Shown here piece by piece: positions 36,841 to 45,802 of a stretch of DNA of 64,000 nucleotides (positions within the stretch are counted from its first letter, which is position 1; every line of letters begins with the position of its first letter). The translations under genes and the position numbers were made by a program. The notes under the pieces are model-generated. The model saw nothing but the letters and a program-made list of their open reading frames with translations, had not been told where the DNA came from and made no database searches. The stretch comes from AC-32 sp963821495 (GTDB taxonomy: Bacteria; Actinomycetota; Thermoleophilia; Gaiellales; Gaiellaceae): NCBI GenBank assembly GCA_963821495.1, contig CAWGEA010000003.1, positions 1,984,001 to 2,048,000 of the forward strand. Reading direction: 5' to 3'.

Positions 36841-36958
36841 GTCGGCCCAGCCGGGCTCTGCGCGGAGCGTGCTCAGCGGAGAACCTCACGAGAGCGTCGT
36901 TGAACGGAGCGAGGACGACCGGCCCGACATCTCCAGCCAAACCGGAGGCGTAGCCTGC

Positions 36959-38617
36959 TCATACCTCGACCACCACGGGCAGGATCATCGGCCGGCGGCC
37001 GGTGCGGTCGTAGATCAGCTGCCCGAGCCCGTCGTGCAGGTGCTCCTGCAGGAGCTTGATCTCGGTCACGTCGTCCTTGATCAGGTCGTCCAGCACCCGC
37101 TCGGCCTCCTCGCGCATCTCCTCGAGCAGCGGCTCGCCCGGCTCCGCGAAGCCGCGCGCGATCAGCTCCGGCCGACCGGCGACGGAGCCGTTCGTCCCGC
37201 CGAGCGTCGCGACGACGATCAGGACGCCGTCCTCGGACAAGTGCCGCCGGTCGCGCAGCGCCACGTCCTGCACGTCGCCGACGCCGAGGCCGTCGACGAA
37301 GGTGACCCCACTCTCGACGCGCCCGGTCAGGTAGGCACCCGACTCGTCGAGCTCGACCACCGAGCCGTTCTCGGCGAGGACGATCCGGTTCGGTGGAATG
37401 CCGCCCTCCTCGGCCAGGCGGGCGTGCGCCGCCAGCATCCGGAACTCGCCGTGCACGGGCATGACCGACTTCGGCCGGACGAGCCCGAGCATCGTCCGCA
37501 GCTCCTCCGCGTGGCCGTGGCCCGAAACGTGTACCGGCGCGATCTCCTGGTGCAGGACCTCCGCGCCGTTCTTCGCGAGCTGGTTGATCGCGTCGTGCAC
37601 CTTGAGCTCGTTCCCGGGGACCGGCTTGGCGGAGATGATCACCGTGTCGCCGGACTCGACCTTGACCGCCGGGTGGTCGCCGTAGGCGATCCGCACCAGC
37701 GCCGAGAGCGGCTCGCCCTGGCTGCCGGTGCAGAGGATCAGCACCTCGCCGCGCCCGTACTCGTCCAGCTCGTTGGGCCGGATCAGCGCCTCGTCGGGAA
37801 CGTCGATGTAGCCGAGGTTCCGCGCGATGTTGATGTTCTTGCGCATCGACCGGCCGACGACGCAGACCTTGCGACCTGCTTCGATCGCGACGTCCGCCGC
37901 CTGCTGCATCCGGTGCACGTTCGAGGCGAACGAGGCGACCAGGATGCGCCCCGTTCGCAGCGGGATCAGCTGGCGGAAGGCCTCGCCGACGAGTCGCTCG
38001 GAGCCGGTGACGCCCGGCCGCTCCGCGTTCGTCGAGTCGCCGAGGAAGAGATCCACGCCGCGGTTCCCGAGCTCGGCGAGGCGCCCGACGTCGGTGCGGA
38101 GGCCGTCGACCGGCGTGTGGTCGAGCTTGTAGTCGCCCGTGTGCAGGATCCGGCCGCCGGGAGTCTCGAGCACGATCGCGACAGCGTCCGGGATCGAGTG
38201 CGCCACGCGGATGAACTCCGCGCGGAACGGGCCGAGCTCGACCGGCTCGCCCTCCGGGTCGGCCTCGCGCAGCTCCACCGAGCGCAGCAGGCCGTGCTCG
38301 TCCAGCTTCGACTTGATTAGGCCGAGGGTCAGCCGCGTCGCCCAGACCTCCTGCACGCGCGCCTCGCGTAGCAGGTACGGCAGCGCGCCGACGTGGTCTT
38401 CGTGCCCGTGCGTCAGCAGCACCGCGCGCACAGGCCGGTCGCGGTCGATCAGGTACGAGAAGTCCGGCAGGATCAGGTCGACCCCGAGGTGCTCGTCGCG
38501 CGGGAACGCGAGCCCCGCGTCGATGACTACGGCCTCGCCGTCGGCCTCGATCACGGTCATGTTCTTGCCGACCTCGCCGAGCCCGCCGAGCGGGATGATC
38601 CGAGTGCTTCCGGGCAT
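36959..38617 (-). CDS. rnj: Ribonuclease J
   Basis: Metallo-beta-lactamase/beta-CASP RNase with 5' exo- and endonuclease activity. 552 residues from ATG 38617. Motif 2 LTHGHEDHVGALPYLL, motif 3 VAHSIPD, motif 4 HTGDYKLD, beta-CASP motifs GDSTNAERPG, SFASNVHRMQQ and VHVSGHGHAEEL, and a C-terminal RNase J domain. No good ribosome binding site precedes the ATG; the hexamer TACACT lies 7 nt upstream, so a leaderless mRNA is possible. The dapB-dapA-rnj-ftsK order seen here is common in actinobacteria. Confidence 0.96.
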   Translation of the reverse strand: MPGSTRIIPLGGLGEVGKNMTVIEADGEAVVIDAGLAFPRDEHLGVDLILPDFSYLIDRDRPVRAVLLTHGHEDHVGALPYLLREARVQEVWATRLTLGLIKSKLDEHGLLRSVELREADPEGEPVELGPFRAEFIRVAHSIPDAVAIVLETPGGRILHTGDYKLDHTPVDGLRTDVGRLAELGNRGVDLFLGDSTNAERPGVTGSERLVGEAFRQLIPLRTGRILVASFASNVHRMQQAADVAIEAGRKVCVVGRSMRKNINIARNLGYIDVPDEALIRPNELDEYGRGEVLILCTGSQGEPLSALVRIAYGDHPAVKVESGDTVIISAKPVPGNELKVHDAINQLAKNGAEVLHQEIAPVHVSGHGHAEELRTMLGLVRPKSVMPVHGEFRMLAAHARLAEEGGIPPNRIVLAENGSVVELDESGAYLTGRVESGVTFVDGLGVGDVQDVALRDRRHLSEDGVLIVVATLGGTNGSVAGRPELIARGFAEPGEPLLEEMREEAERVLDDLIKDDVTEIKLLQEHLHDGLGQLIYDRTGRRPMILPVVVEV

Positions 38618-38746
38618 CGTCGCAGTGTAGAGCGTGAGGCATGAGTCGAACGGTCGCGCGTGCCATGCCGGCACGGCCCTCTTTATGGTCGGCGGCGCCG
38701 AGTCGGCGCCTCATGCGCCGAGCCAATCGTTCCGATACGGGCTGAT

Positions 38747-40630
38747 GTGCGGCTCTCTGTGCTCGCGTACCTGACTGTCGCGGCCGGTGTCGGCGTCACC
38801 GTCGTCGGCGGGTTCGCCGCTGCCGGGGAACCGCTGACGGCGCTGGCGCTGTTCGGGGCGGCAGCGCTGGCGGCCGAGCTGCTCGAGGAGCCGGAGAACG
38901 CGCGCGTCCGCGAGCCGCTCGGGCCGGGGGTCTTCCGCGTCGCCTCGGGCGTCGACCTGGCCGCCGTGATCGTGCTCGGGCCCTGGCGCGGCGCGCTCGT
39001 CGCCGGCGCTGCGGCGTTCCTGGCGCGATTGATGCGAGGGCCGCTGAGCCTCGGCGCCTTCCAGGCCTCCGCCTTCGCACTCGCCTCGCTCGGCGCCGGC
39101 TACGCCTTCGAGCTCGGCGGCGGGCGCACCGGGCACCTCGCGCTCCCGGACGACCTCGTGCCGCTGACCGTGCTCGCGCTCGTCTACCTGCTGGTCTCAC
39201 GCGGGCTGCTGCAGGTCGTCGGCGGGCTCGAGGTGCTCCAGCCGGACTTCGCCGCCGCCGCGGCCGAGGCGGGCCTCGGCGCGATCCTGGCCCTCTTCGC
39301 CCTCGGCCACCCGTGGAACGTGCTCGCCGTGCTGCCGGTCGCTCTCGCCGTGAACCAGGCCCACGCCCGGGTGCGGCGCTCGCGGCAGGAGACGCTGCAC
39401 GCGCTCGAGACCTTCGCGAACATCGTCGACGAGCGCGACCCGCACACCTACCGCCACTCCCTACGCGTCGCCGGCTACGTGGACGACCTCGCCCGCGCGC
39501 TACGGCTCCCTTACTCCGATATCGACCGCCTGCGCTGGGCCGCCCGGCTGCACGACCTCGGCAAGGTCGCCGTCGACGCGGCGGTGCTCGGCAAGAACCG
39601 CAAGCTGACGCCGAAGGAATGGGGCGACGTCTGGCGGGCGCCTCGCCTGTCGGCCCGCCTCCTGCGCCGCTTCGAGGTCTCGGCCGCCGAGGCACGCGCA
39701 GTCGAGTACCACCGCGAGCGCTACGACGGCCGCGGCTACTACGGGATCCCGGCCGAGGATCAGCCGCTTGCAGCGCACTTCCTCGCCGTCGCCGACGCCT
39801 TCGACGCGATGACCAGCGACCGGCCGTACCGTGCGGGGCTCACCGAGGATGAGGCGCTCGCGGAGATCGAGCGCAACCTCGGCAAGCAGTTCCACCCGGC
39901 GGTGTCGAAGGCGTTCATCGCGCTGCGGCGCGGCCAGGACCCGTTCGCCGCGCTGTCGGCGGAGGAGCAGGAGCAGGTGCGCGGCGCCTCCGCTCCCTAC
40001 CGCGTCCCGCAGACCCCCGGCGCGCGCGACCTGAAGGAGCGGCCCGAGCTCGTCGCGGTCGCCGGCCTGATCGGCGGGCTCGCCGGCGTCGGCCTCGATC
40101 AGCGCTGGCTCGTCGTCCTCGGCGGAGTGGCCACCTTCTGCGGGCTCACGCTGCAGGCGTGGATCCGGCTGCATGCGAACCGCCTCTCCCGCTCGCTCGC
40201 CGACGCCCTGGCCGACGACGAGCGCGAGCACGTCTTCGACCGCCTCGGCTTCGTCCTGCAGGGCGCCTCGGGTGCGGACTGGGTCGCGTTGGTCGAATGG
40301 CGAGAGGACGGGCTCGGCGGCACGATCGAGCGCGCGCACGGCGAGGGACCGCTCGAGCACGTGCTGATGAGCTGGCTCGTCCGCGAGGCCGAGTCCCGGG
40401 ACGAGCTGATCGCGACGAGCGGCCACGAGCTCGGCGGCGACGGCGCGTACGTGGCGTTGCCGTTGCGGCGCGAGAACAGCGCCCTCACGGGCTTCGTCGT
40501 GTTCCGGACGCCCCGCGCGCTGCGCCGCTACGTGGCCGCCGCGCTGTCCGCGTCGCTCGATGCGATGGGCCTCGTGCTCGCTTCCGGGCCTCAGGTGCCG
40601 GCCGACGAGCCGGCGGCGGCGGCCGTCTAG
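38747..40630 (+). CDS. Membrane HD-GYP-type phosphohydrolase with divergent GYP motif
   Basis: About 627 residues from GTG 38747. N-terminal multi-helix membrane region (about 1-205, ending with an HARVRRSRQETLHALE helix), HD domain with RLHDLGKVAVD (HD at 269-270), then YHRERYDGRGYYGIP: GYY in place of GYP. A second membrane segment (about 445-485) and a C-terminal GAF-like cytoplasmic domain follow. HD-GYP proteins hydrolyse c-di-GMP, but the altered motif makes this activity uncertain. GTG 38759 is an alternative start. Divergent from rnj; its stop shares CTAG with dapA. Confidence 0.82.
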   Translation: MRLSVLAYLTVAAGVGVTVVGGFAAAGEPLTALALFGAAALAAELLEEPENARVREPLGPGVFRVASGVDLAAVIVLGPWRGALVAGAAAFLARLMRGPLSLGAFQASAFALASLGAGYAFELGGGRTGHLALPDDLVPLTVLALVYLLVSRGLLQVVGGLEVLQPDFAAAAAEAGLGAILALFALGHPWNVLAVLPVALAVNQAHARVRRSRQETLHALETFANIVDERDPHTYRHSLRVAGYVDDLARALRLPYSDIDRLRWAARLHDLGKVAVDAAVLGKNRKLTPKEWGDVWRAPRLSARLLRRFEVSAAEARAVEYHRERYDGRGYYGIPAEDQPLAAHFLAVADAFDAMTSDRPYRAGLTEDEALAEIERNLGKQFHPAVSKAFIALRRGQDPFAALSAEEQEQVRGASAPYRVPQTPGARDLKERPELVAVAGLIGGLAGVGLDQRWLVVLGGVATFCGLTLQAWIRLHANRLSRSLADALADDEREHVFDRLGFVLQGASGADWVALVEWREDGLGGTIERAHGEGPLEHVLMSWLVREAESRDELIATSGHELGGDGAYVALPLRRENSALTGFVVFRTPRALRRYVAAALSASLDAMGLVLASGPQVPADEPAAAAV

Positions 40631-41508
40631 GCCCGCGCGGGCTCGAGCAGCTCGAGCCGCTCGAGACAGGCGCGCACCTGCGCGACCTCGTCCTCGTTCG
40701 CCTCGACGAGCGGCAGGCGCAGCCCGCCGACCTGGTGGCCGAGCAGGTTCAGCGCGGCCTTGATCGCGATCGGGTTCGTCTGCACCTTGAGGATGTCGAG
40801 CGCCGGGCTCGTCTCGCGCTCGAGGCGGCGCGCCTCCTCGAGGTCGCCCTCGCGGACGGCGGTGACCATGGCCTTCACCTGGGGTCCCACCACGTGGGTG
40901 TGGACACAGACGCCGCCGAGCCCGCCGAGCTCGAGGAACGGCAGGATCAGGTCGTCGTCGCCCGCGTAGAGATCGAGGCCGAGCTCGACGATCCGGCGTG
41001 CCTGGTCGAGGTCGGGGTTCGCCTGCTTGACGGCACGGACGGTCGGGATCTCGCCCAGCTGCGCGATCGTTTCGGTCTCGAGGTTGAGCACGACGCGCGC
41101 CGGGATGTTGTAGACGACGATCGGCCGGTCGCTCGCCGCGGCGATCGCCTCGAAGTGCGCGACGACGCCGCGTGGCGGCGGCTTGTTGTAGTAGGGCGTG
41201 ACGACTAGGAAGCCGTGCGCCCCGGCCTCGTGCGCGCGCTCGGTCAGGTGCACCGAGTGCGCGGTCGAGTACGTGCCGGTGCCGGCGACGACGGTCGCAC
41301 GGTCGCCGACCGCGTCGACGGCGGCCGCGACGAGCTCGATCCGCTCGTCGTCCGAAAGCGTTGGGGACTCGCCGGTCGTGCCGGCGACGACGACGCCGTC
41401 CGAGCCGTTCTCGACGAGATGGCTCGCCAGCGCGCGGAACCGCTCGTAGTCGACGGCGCCCGACGCGTCGAACGGCGTGACGATGGCGGTGAGGACCTCG
41501 CCGAGCAC
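40627..41508 (-). CDS. dapA: 4-hydroxy-tetrahydrodipicolinate synthase
   Basis: Condenses aspartate semialdehyde and pyruvate, the first committed step to diaminopimelate and lysine. 293 residues: TAIVTPFD, GTTGESPTL, TPYYNKPPP (catalytic Tyr), YNIPAR and the Schiff-base Lys in RAVKQANPDL. GTG 41508 follows GGAG. Separated from dapB by 147 nt that contain no ORF. Confidence 0.95.
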   Translation of the reverse strand: MLGEVLTAIVTPFDASGAVDYERFRALASHLVENGSDGVVVAGTTGESPTLSDDERIELVAAAVDAVGDRATVVAGTGTYSTAHSVHLTERAHEAGAHGFLVVTPYYNKPPPRGVVAHFEAIAAASDRPIVVYNIPARVVLNLETETIAQLGEIPTVRAVKQANPDLDQARRIVELGLDLYAGDDDLILPFLELGGLGGVCVHTHVVGPQVKAMVTAVREGDLEEARRLERETSPALDILKVQTNPIAIKAALNLLGHQVGGLRLPLVEANEDEVAQVRACLERLELLEPARA

Positions 41509-41655
41509 GGCTCCATTCTACGCCGACGCGCGCCGCGCCCACCAACCGCCCCCAAGGGATCCCCGGCGACCCCTGGTGGGGACGCTACCGGGCCCCGTGT
41601 GCCGTGTCCGTCACGCCTTTGTGCCGACTGTGTGACTTCCGCGCGCGGCCGTGCC

Positions 41656-42264
41656 TCAGTCCAGCAGCGCCTCGAGCCCGACCGTCAGCCCCGGGGGCAG
41701 GGTCTCGAGCTTGTCGAGCGCGAGCAGCACGCCCGGAACGTACGCCTCGCGCGAAAACGCGTCGTGGCGGATCGTCAGCAGCTGGCCCTCGCCGCCGAAG
41801 AGCACCTCCTGGTGGGCGACGAGGCCCGGCAGGCGCACGGAGTGCACCGGCACCTCGCCGCCGAGCAGCTTCGCGGTCGCCCGCGCCGTGCCGGAGGGCG
41901 CGTCCTTCTTCTCTTCGTTGTGGAGCTCGACGATCTCCATGTGCGGGAGGTAGCGCGCCGCCTCCGCCGCGAGCCGCATCATCAGGACCGCGCCGAGCGC
42001 GAAGTTCGGTGCGACGAGCAGTGTGAGCCCGCGCTCGGCCGCCTCGGCGCCGAGCGGCGAGGGATCCCAGCCGCTCGTGCCGACGACGCAGGGCACGCCC
42101 CCCTCGAGGGCCGCGCGCACGTTGGCCTCGACCGCGTCGGGAGCGGTGAAGTCCAGCATCGCCTCCGCCTCCCCGAGCTCGACCAGGTCGTGGCCGGCCC
42201 GCTCGAGCGCGGGCGCCAGCACGCGCCCGACCTTGCCGCCGCGACCGAAGAGGACGACCTTCAC
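41656..42264 (-). CDS. dapB: 4-hydroxy-tetrahydrodipicolinate reductase (short form)
   Basis: 202 residues from GTG 42264, shorter than E. coli DapB (273). Nucleotide motif LFGRGGKVGRVLAP, VGTSGW, APNFALGAVLMMRL and the catalytic signature ELHNEEKKDAPSGTA. The second His of the usual HH pair is Asn, while the catalytic His and Lys are kept. It reduces the DapA product with NAD(P)H. Translationally coupled to the M16 peptidase gene (GTGA), an association common in Gram-positive genomes. Confidence 0.93.
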   Translation of the reverse strand: MKVVLFGRGGKVGRVLAPALERAGHDLVELGEAEAMLDFTAPDAVEANVRAALEGGVPCVVGTSGWDPSPLGAEAAERGLTLLVAPNFALGAVLMMRLAAEAARYLPHMEIVELHNEEKKDAPSGTARATAKLLGGEVPVHSVRLPGLVAHQEVLFGGEGQLLTIRHDAFSREAYVPGVLLALDKLETLPPGLTVGLEALLD

Positions 42265-43553
42265 GCCGCCCTGGCGAGGCCCGGGTTCACGCGCTCGATC
42301 GCCGAGAGGAAGCGATCCTCGTCCGGCCCGATCCCCGCCGCGGAGAGCCGCTCGGGCGCGAGCAGCACTCCCGCGAGCTCCGCGAGCGCCTCCGGCTCGA
42401 CCGCGTCGATCTCGGCCATGATCCGCTCGATCGAGAGCAGCTCCGAGTCCGTGATCAGCGACTTCCCGAGCCGGCTCATCCGGTTCGAGGTCGACTCCAT
42501 CGAGAGCATGATCCGGCCCTTCAGGTTGTCCTTCGCCCGCGCGAGCTCCTCGGGCCGCACGTTGCCCCCCGCGATGTCGGCGATCTGCTCGCTCGCAATC
42601 TCCAGGCACGCGACCACGTTGTCCTCGCGCGTGCCGATGTAGACGCCGACCTGCCCCGTGTCGGTGTACTGCGACGCGAAGCTGTAGACGGCGTAGGCCA
42701 TCCCGCGTTTCTCGCGGATCTCCTGAAACAGGCGGGAGGACGCCGAGCCGCCGAGGATGCCGTCGAGGAGGGACGCCGCGAACCGCCGCCGGTCGGTGCG
42801 CGCGATCCCGGGGGCGGCGATGCAGACGTGGTACTGCTCGGTGTCCTTGCGCTGGAAGCGGAGGTCGGGCGGCGGCGCCTTCACGAGCGCCGGCCGTACG
42901 CGCGGGCCCTTCCGGGCCGGAGCGGCGGAGCGCCGCTGGATGCGAAGCAGCAGGCGCTCGAGCTCCTCGTGCTTGAGGTTCCCCGCGGCGGCGACGACGA
43001 CGTTTCCGGGCACGTACATCGTTCGGTGGTAGGCCGAGATCGTCCGCCGCGTCACGCTCGAGATCACGTCCGCGCGGCCGATCACCGGCCGCCCGAGGGG
43101 GTGCGTGCCGAACGTCGCCTCCGAGATCAGGTCGTGGACGAGCTCCTGCGGCTGGTCCTCGTACATCGCGATCTCCTCGAGCACCACCTCGCGCTCGGCG
43201 TCGAGCTCCGCGAAGGCCGGCGCGAACACCATCTCGCCCATCACGTCGAGCGCGACCTCGAGCTTGTCGTCGGGCACGCGCGCGTAGACGATCGTGTGCT
43301 CCCGCGAGGTCGCCGCGTTCAGCTCGCCGCCGAGCGCGTCGAAGATCTCGGCGATCTGCTGCGCGCCGTAGCTCGCGGTGCCCTTGAAGAGCAGGTGCTC
43401 GATGAAGTGCGAGAGCCCCGCCTTCGCGTCGGTCTCGTCGCGCGAGCCGGCGCCGATCCAGAAGCCGATCGAGACCGAGCGCACGTGCGCCAGCCGCTCC
43501 GAGATGACGCGCTCGCCCGAGTCGAGCTCCGTGAGCACGTACTTCTGCTGCAC
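42261..43553 (-). CDS. M16 family zinc peptidase
   Basis: 430 residues, one full pitrilysin half with inverted zinc motif HFIEH and the downstream Glu in EREVVLEE; the C-terminal domain has the RY-like region (MAYAVYSF). The family includes PqqL/YmxG-type processing peptidases. Position between pnp and dapB matches the ymxG locus of other Gram-positives. Start GTG 43553. Substrate unknown. Confidence 0.93.
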   Translation of the reverse strand: MQQKYVLTELDSGERVISERLAHVRSVSIGFWIGAGSRDETDAKAGLSHFIEHLLFKGTASYGAQQIAEIFDALGGELNAATSREHTIVYARVPDDKLEVALDVMGEMVFAPAFAELDAEREVVLEEIAMYEDQPQELVHDLISEATFGTHPLGRPVIGRADVISSVTRRTISAYHRTMYVPGNVVVAAAGNLKHEELERLLLRIQRRSAAPARKGPRVRPALVKAPPPDLRFQRKDTEQYHVCIAAPGIARTDRRRFAASLLDGILGGSASSRLFQEIREKRGMAYAVYSFASQYTDTGQVGVYIGTREDNVVACLEIASEQIADIAGGNVRPEELARAKDNLKGRIMLSMESTSNRMSRLGKSLITDSELLSIERIMAEIDAVEPEALAELAGVLLAPERLSAAGIGPDEDRFLSAIERVNPGLARAA

Positions 43554-43591
43554 GCGCTGATCGTACTCGCGGCCGCAGCTAGGCTCGCCTC

Positions 43592-43936
43592 GTGGAGACT
43601 GACGAGGAGTTCGAGGACGCAGTCGAAGCGGCGATCGACGCTTTGCCCGACGAGCTACGCACGGCGATGTCGAACGTGGCGATCATCGTCGAGGACGAGC
43701 CGCCGGCCGGGCAGCCGTTGCTCGGCCTCTACGAGGGCGTCCCGCTCACCCACCGCTCGAGCGCCTACGGCGGAACCCCGCCCGACAAGATCTCGATCTA
43801 CCGCGGCCCGCTCGAGCGGCTCTACGGCCGCGACCCAGCGGTGCTGCGCGACCAGATCCGCCGCGTGGTCCTGCACGAGATTGCGCACCACTTCGGCATC
43901 AGCGACGAGCGCCTGCAGGAGCTCGACCGCTACTGA
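43592..43936 (+). CDS. Small zincin-like metallopeptidase (zincin_1 family)
   Basis: 114 residues with HEIAHHFG (HExxHxxG) near the C-terminus and an acidic N-terminus (TDEEFEDAVEAAIDALP); matches the small actinobacterial metallopeptidase family PF06262. Divergent from the M16 gene by 38 nt, convergent with the DsbA-like gene, overlapping it by 7 nt (ctactga). Function unknown. Confidence 0.88.
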   Translation: METDEEFEDAVEAAIDALPDELRTAMSNVAIIVEDEPPAGQPLLGLYEGVPLTHRSSAYGGTPPDKISIYRGPLERLYGRDPAVLRDQIRRVVLHEIAHHFGISDERLQELDRY

Positions 43937-44718
43937 CCCTTGAGCGCCGCGTCGATCACGGCGCTCAGCTCGGCGACGCCCGGCGAGCGGCCGGGCGTGA
44001 CCTCGGTCGGCTTGGCGGCCCCGCTCCTGCCGACGAAGATCGTCGGAGTGCCGGAGACGCTGTCCGTGCGTGCCTGCTGGTCGTAGACCTTCGCGCGGTC
44101 CGCGACCGACGACGAGTTCATGTTGCCGGTCAGCGCCTGTGCGTCGAGCCCCACGCTGGTGGCCGCGTTGGCGACCATCGTCTCGTTGAGCCACCCGCCG
44201 TTCTCCGGCCCCTGGTTGAAGTAGAGGATCTGGGCGAAGTTGAACCCCTTGTTTTGCTGCTCGGCCGCGATCATCCCGCTGCGGCCGCGTTCGGAGTCGG
44301 GGCCGATGAAGGCGATCGGCCGCACGTCGACCCGGACCTTTCCGGTGCGCACGTAGCGTTGGAGGATCGTCGGCATCACCTCGGTCTCGAACTGGCGGCA
44401 GATCGGGCACTGCAGGTCGATGTACTCGATCAGCGTCACGGGTGCGCTCGCCTTGCCCAGCAGGTTGCCCTGCTGCGGAATCCCCTGGAACTGCCGCGCG
44501 ATCACGTCCGAGTCCGGCAGCGTCGTGCCCGTCACGCCCGAGCTCTTGGAGCCGCCGCCCATGAAGACGATCACGAGCACGACCACGAGCGCGATTCCCA
44601 GCACCCCGGCCAGAGCGCCCAGCAGCACCGCCGGCGAGGCGCGCCGCCCCTCCGTGCTGCGCACCGGCGGCCGCGCCGCCGCCTGCCGCTGCCGTCGTGC
44701 CTGCTTGCCGCTCGTCAT
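43930..44718 (-). CDS. Membrane-anchored DsbA-like thioredoxin-fold protein
   Basis: 262 residues: short basic cytoplasmic N-terminus, one membrane helix (VLLGALAGVLGIALVVVLVIVFM), then an extracytoplasmic thioredoxin_4/DsbA-like domain with CPIC in YIDLQCPICRQFE and a cis-Pro in VSGTPTIFVG. Probably oxidises or isomerises disulfides of secreted proteins. ATG 44718 overlaps the DsbB-like gene stop (ATGA), so the two form a redox pair. Confidence 0.92.
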   Translation of the reverse strand: MTSGKQARRQRQAAARPPVRSTEGRRASPAVLLGALAGVLGIALVVVLVIVFMGGGSKSSGVTGTTLPDSDVIARQFQGIPQQGNLLGKASAPVTLIEYIDLQCPICRQFETEVMPTILQRYVRTGKVRVDVRPIAFIGPDSERGRSGMIAAEQQNKGFNFAQILYFNQGPENGGWLNETMVANAATSVGLDAQALTGNMNSSSVADRAKVYDQQARTDSVSGTPTIFVGRSGAAKPTEVTPGRSPGVAELSAVIDAALKGQ

Positions 44719-45281
44719 GACGCCGGAACCGTAGCGCGCGAGACGGGCGGTGTTGCCGCGAGCAGGAGGAAGCCGAGGCAGAGCGCGAAGGCGGTCAGCG
44801 CGAGGGTCGGGATCGTCATGTAGCCGAACTCCTCGATCCACTTGGTCGCGCAGCCGCCGGGCGCCGAGATCAGGCAGGCCTGCGCCTGGCTGACGACGTG
44901 GTTCTCGACCAGCAGGTGGTAGACGGACACGCACGCCCCCACGAACGGCAGCGGCAGCAGGTAGCGGGCCACGCCGCGGTCGTTCGCCAGCGCCGCGAGC
45001 AGCGTGATGATCGTGAGCGGGTACATGCAGATGCGCTGGTACCAGCAAAGCTCGCACGGCACGAAGCCGGCGATGTCGGAGAAGAAGAGGCTGCCCCCGG
45101 TCGCGATCGACGAGACGAGGAAGACGAGCCAGAGCTCGTAGCCCTCGAGCGTCCGGCGCACGACCTCGCTCATCGCGCGCAGGCCGACGAGCCAGCCCAC
45201 GCCGACGAACAGCATGAGGGCCACGACGACCTGCCCCACGACCCCGAGCGCCGAGAGCAGGATGATGACGTCGTGGGTCAC
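44715..45281 (-). CDS. DsbB-like disulfide bond formation membrane protein
   Basis: 188 residues, about five membrane helices, with the quinone-linked Cys pair CELC in PCELCWYQR and a second external Cys pair in QACLISAPGGCA. Reoxidises the DsbA-like partner encoded next. Start GTG 45281 overlaps the preceding gene (GTGA); longer upstream readings are in a poor frame. Confidence 0.92.
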   Translation of the reverse strand: MTHDVIILLSALGVVGQVVVALMLFVGVGWLVGLRAMSEVVRRTLEGYELWLVFLVSSIATGGSLFFSDIAGFVPCELCWYQRICMYPLTIITLLAALANDRGVARYLLPLPFVGACVSVYHLLVENHVVSQAQACLISAPGGCATKWIEEFGYMTIPTLALTAFALCLGFLLLAATPPVSRATVPAS

Positions 45282-45802
45282 CGCGGCACCTCGAACACGC
45301 GCTCGGTCACGACGTCGACGAAGAAGCGCGCCCGGCGGGCGTGCTCCCACGCAGAGAGCCGCACCGCACCCACGAGCGCCATCACGCCGAGGCCGGCCAG
45401 GATGCCCGCGAGGAACGCGGCGAGCTCCGGCCGCGGCCAGAGCGCGATTGCGATCAGGACGGTCAGGCCGACCGTGCTCGGATAGGTCGCCCGCGCCAAG
45501 GCCCGTGCGCGGCTCTCGACCCGTGCTCCCTCGGGTGCCGGCGCCGAGTCCGCGAAGCGCAGCGCCGAGCGCTGGGGCCTGCCACCGGCGTAGACGGAGA
45601 ACAGCACGAGCCCCGCACCGAAGGCGACCAGCCCGGCCGCTGGGCCGGGCTCGAGTCCCCGTGCGACCGACGCGATCACGCCGCCGGCCGCGAGAGCGAG
45701 GCGGAGCGCGGCAATCAGGAGCGCCTGTGCCCGTGCTTCCACGAGAACGGGCGCCCCGTCCTGCTCGCGCGCGTCAACTACGGTCGCGTCCGCCGCGTCC
45801 AC
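45278..45802 (-). CDS. Predicted membrane protein of unknown function
   Basis: 174 residues with about four hydrophobic helices in two hairpins separated by a polar loop (GGRPQRSALRFADSAPAPEG). No family recognised. The GTG start overlaps the last 29 nt of pnp, and its stop overlaps the dsbB-like start, so it belongs to the pnp-distal operon. Confidence 0.65.
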   Translation of the reverse strand: MDAADATVVDAREQDGAPVLVEARAQALLIAALRLALAAGGVIASVARGLEPGPAAGLVAFGAGLVLFSVYAGGRPQRSALRFADSAPAPEGARVESRARALARATYPSTVGLTVLIAIALWPRPELAAFLAGILAGLGVMALVGAVRLSAWEHARRARFFVDVVTERVFEVPR

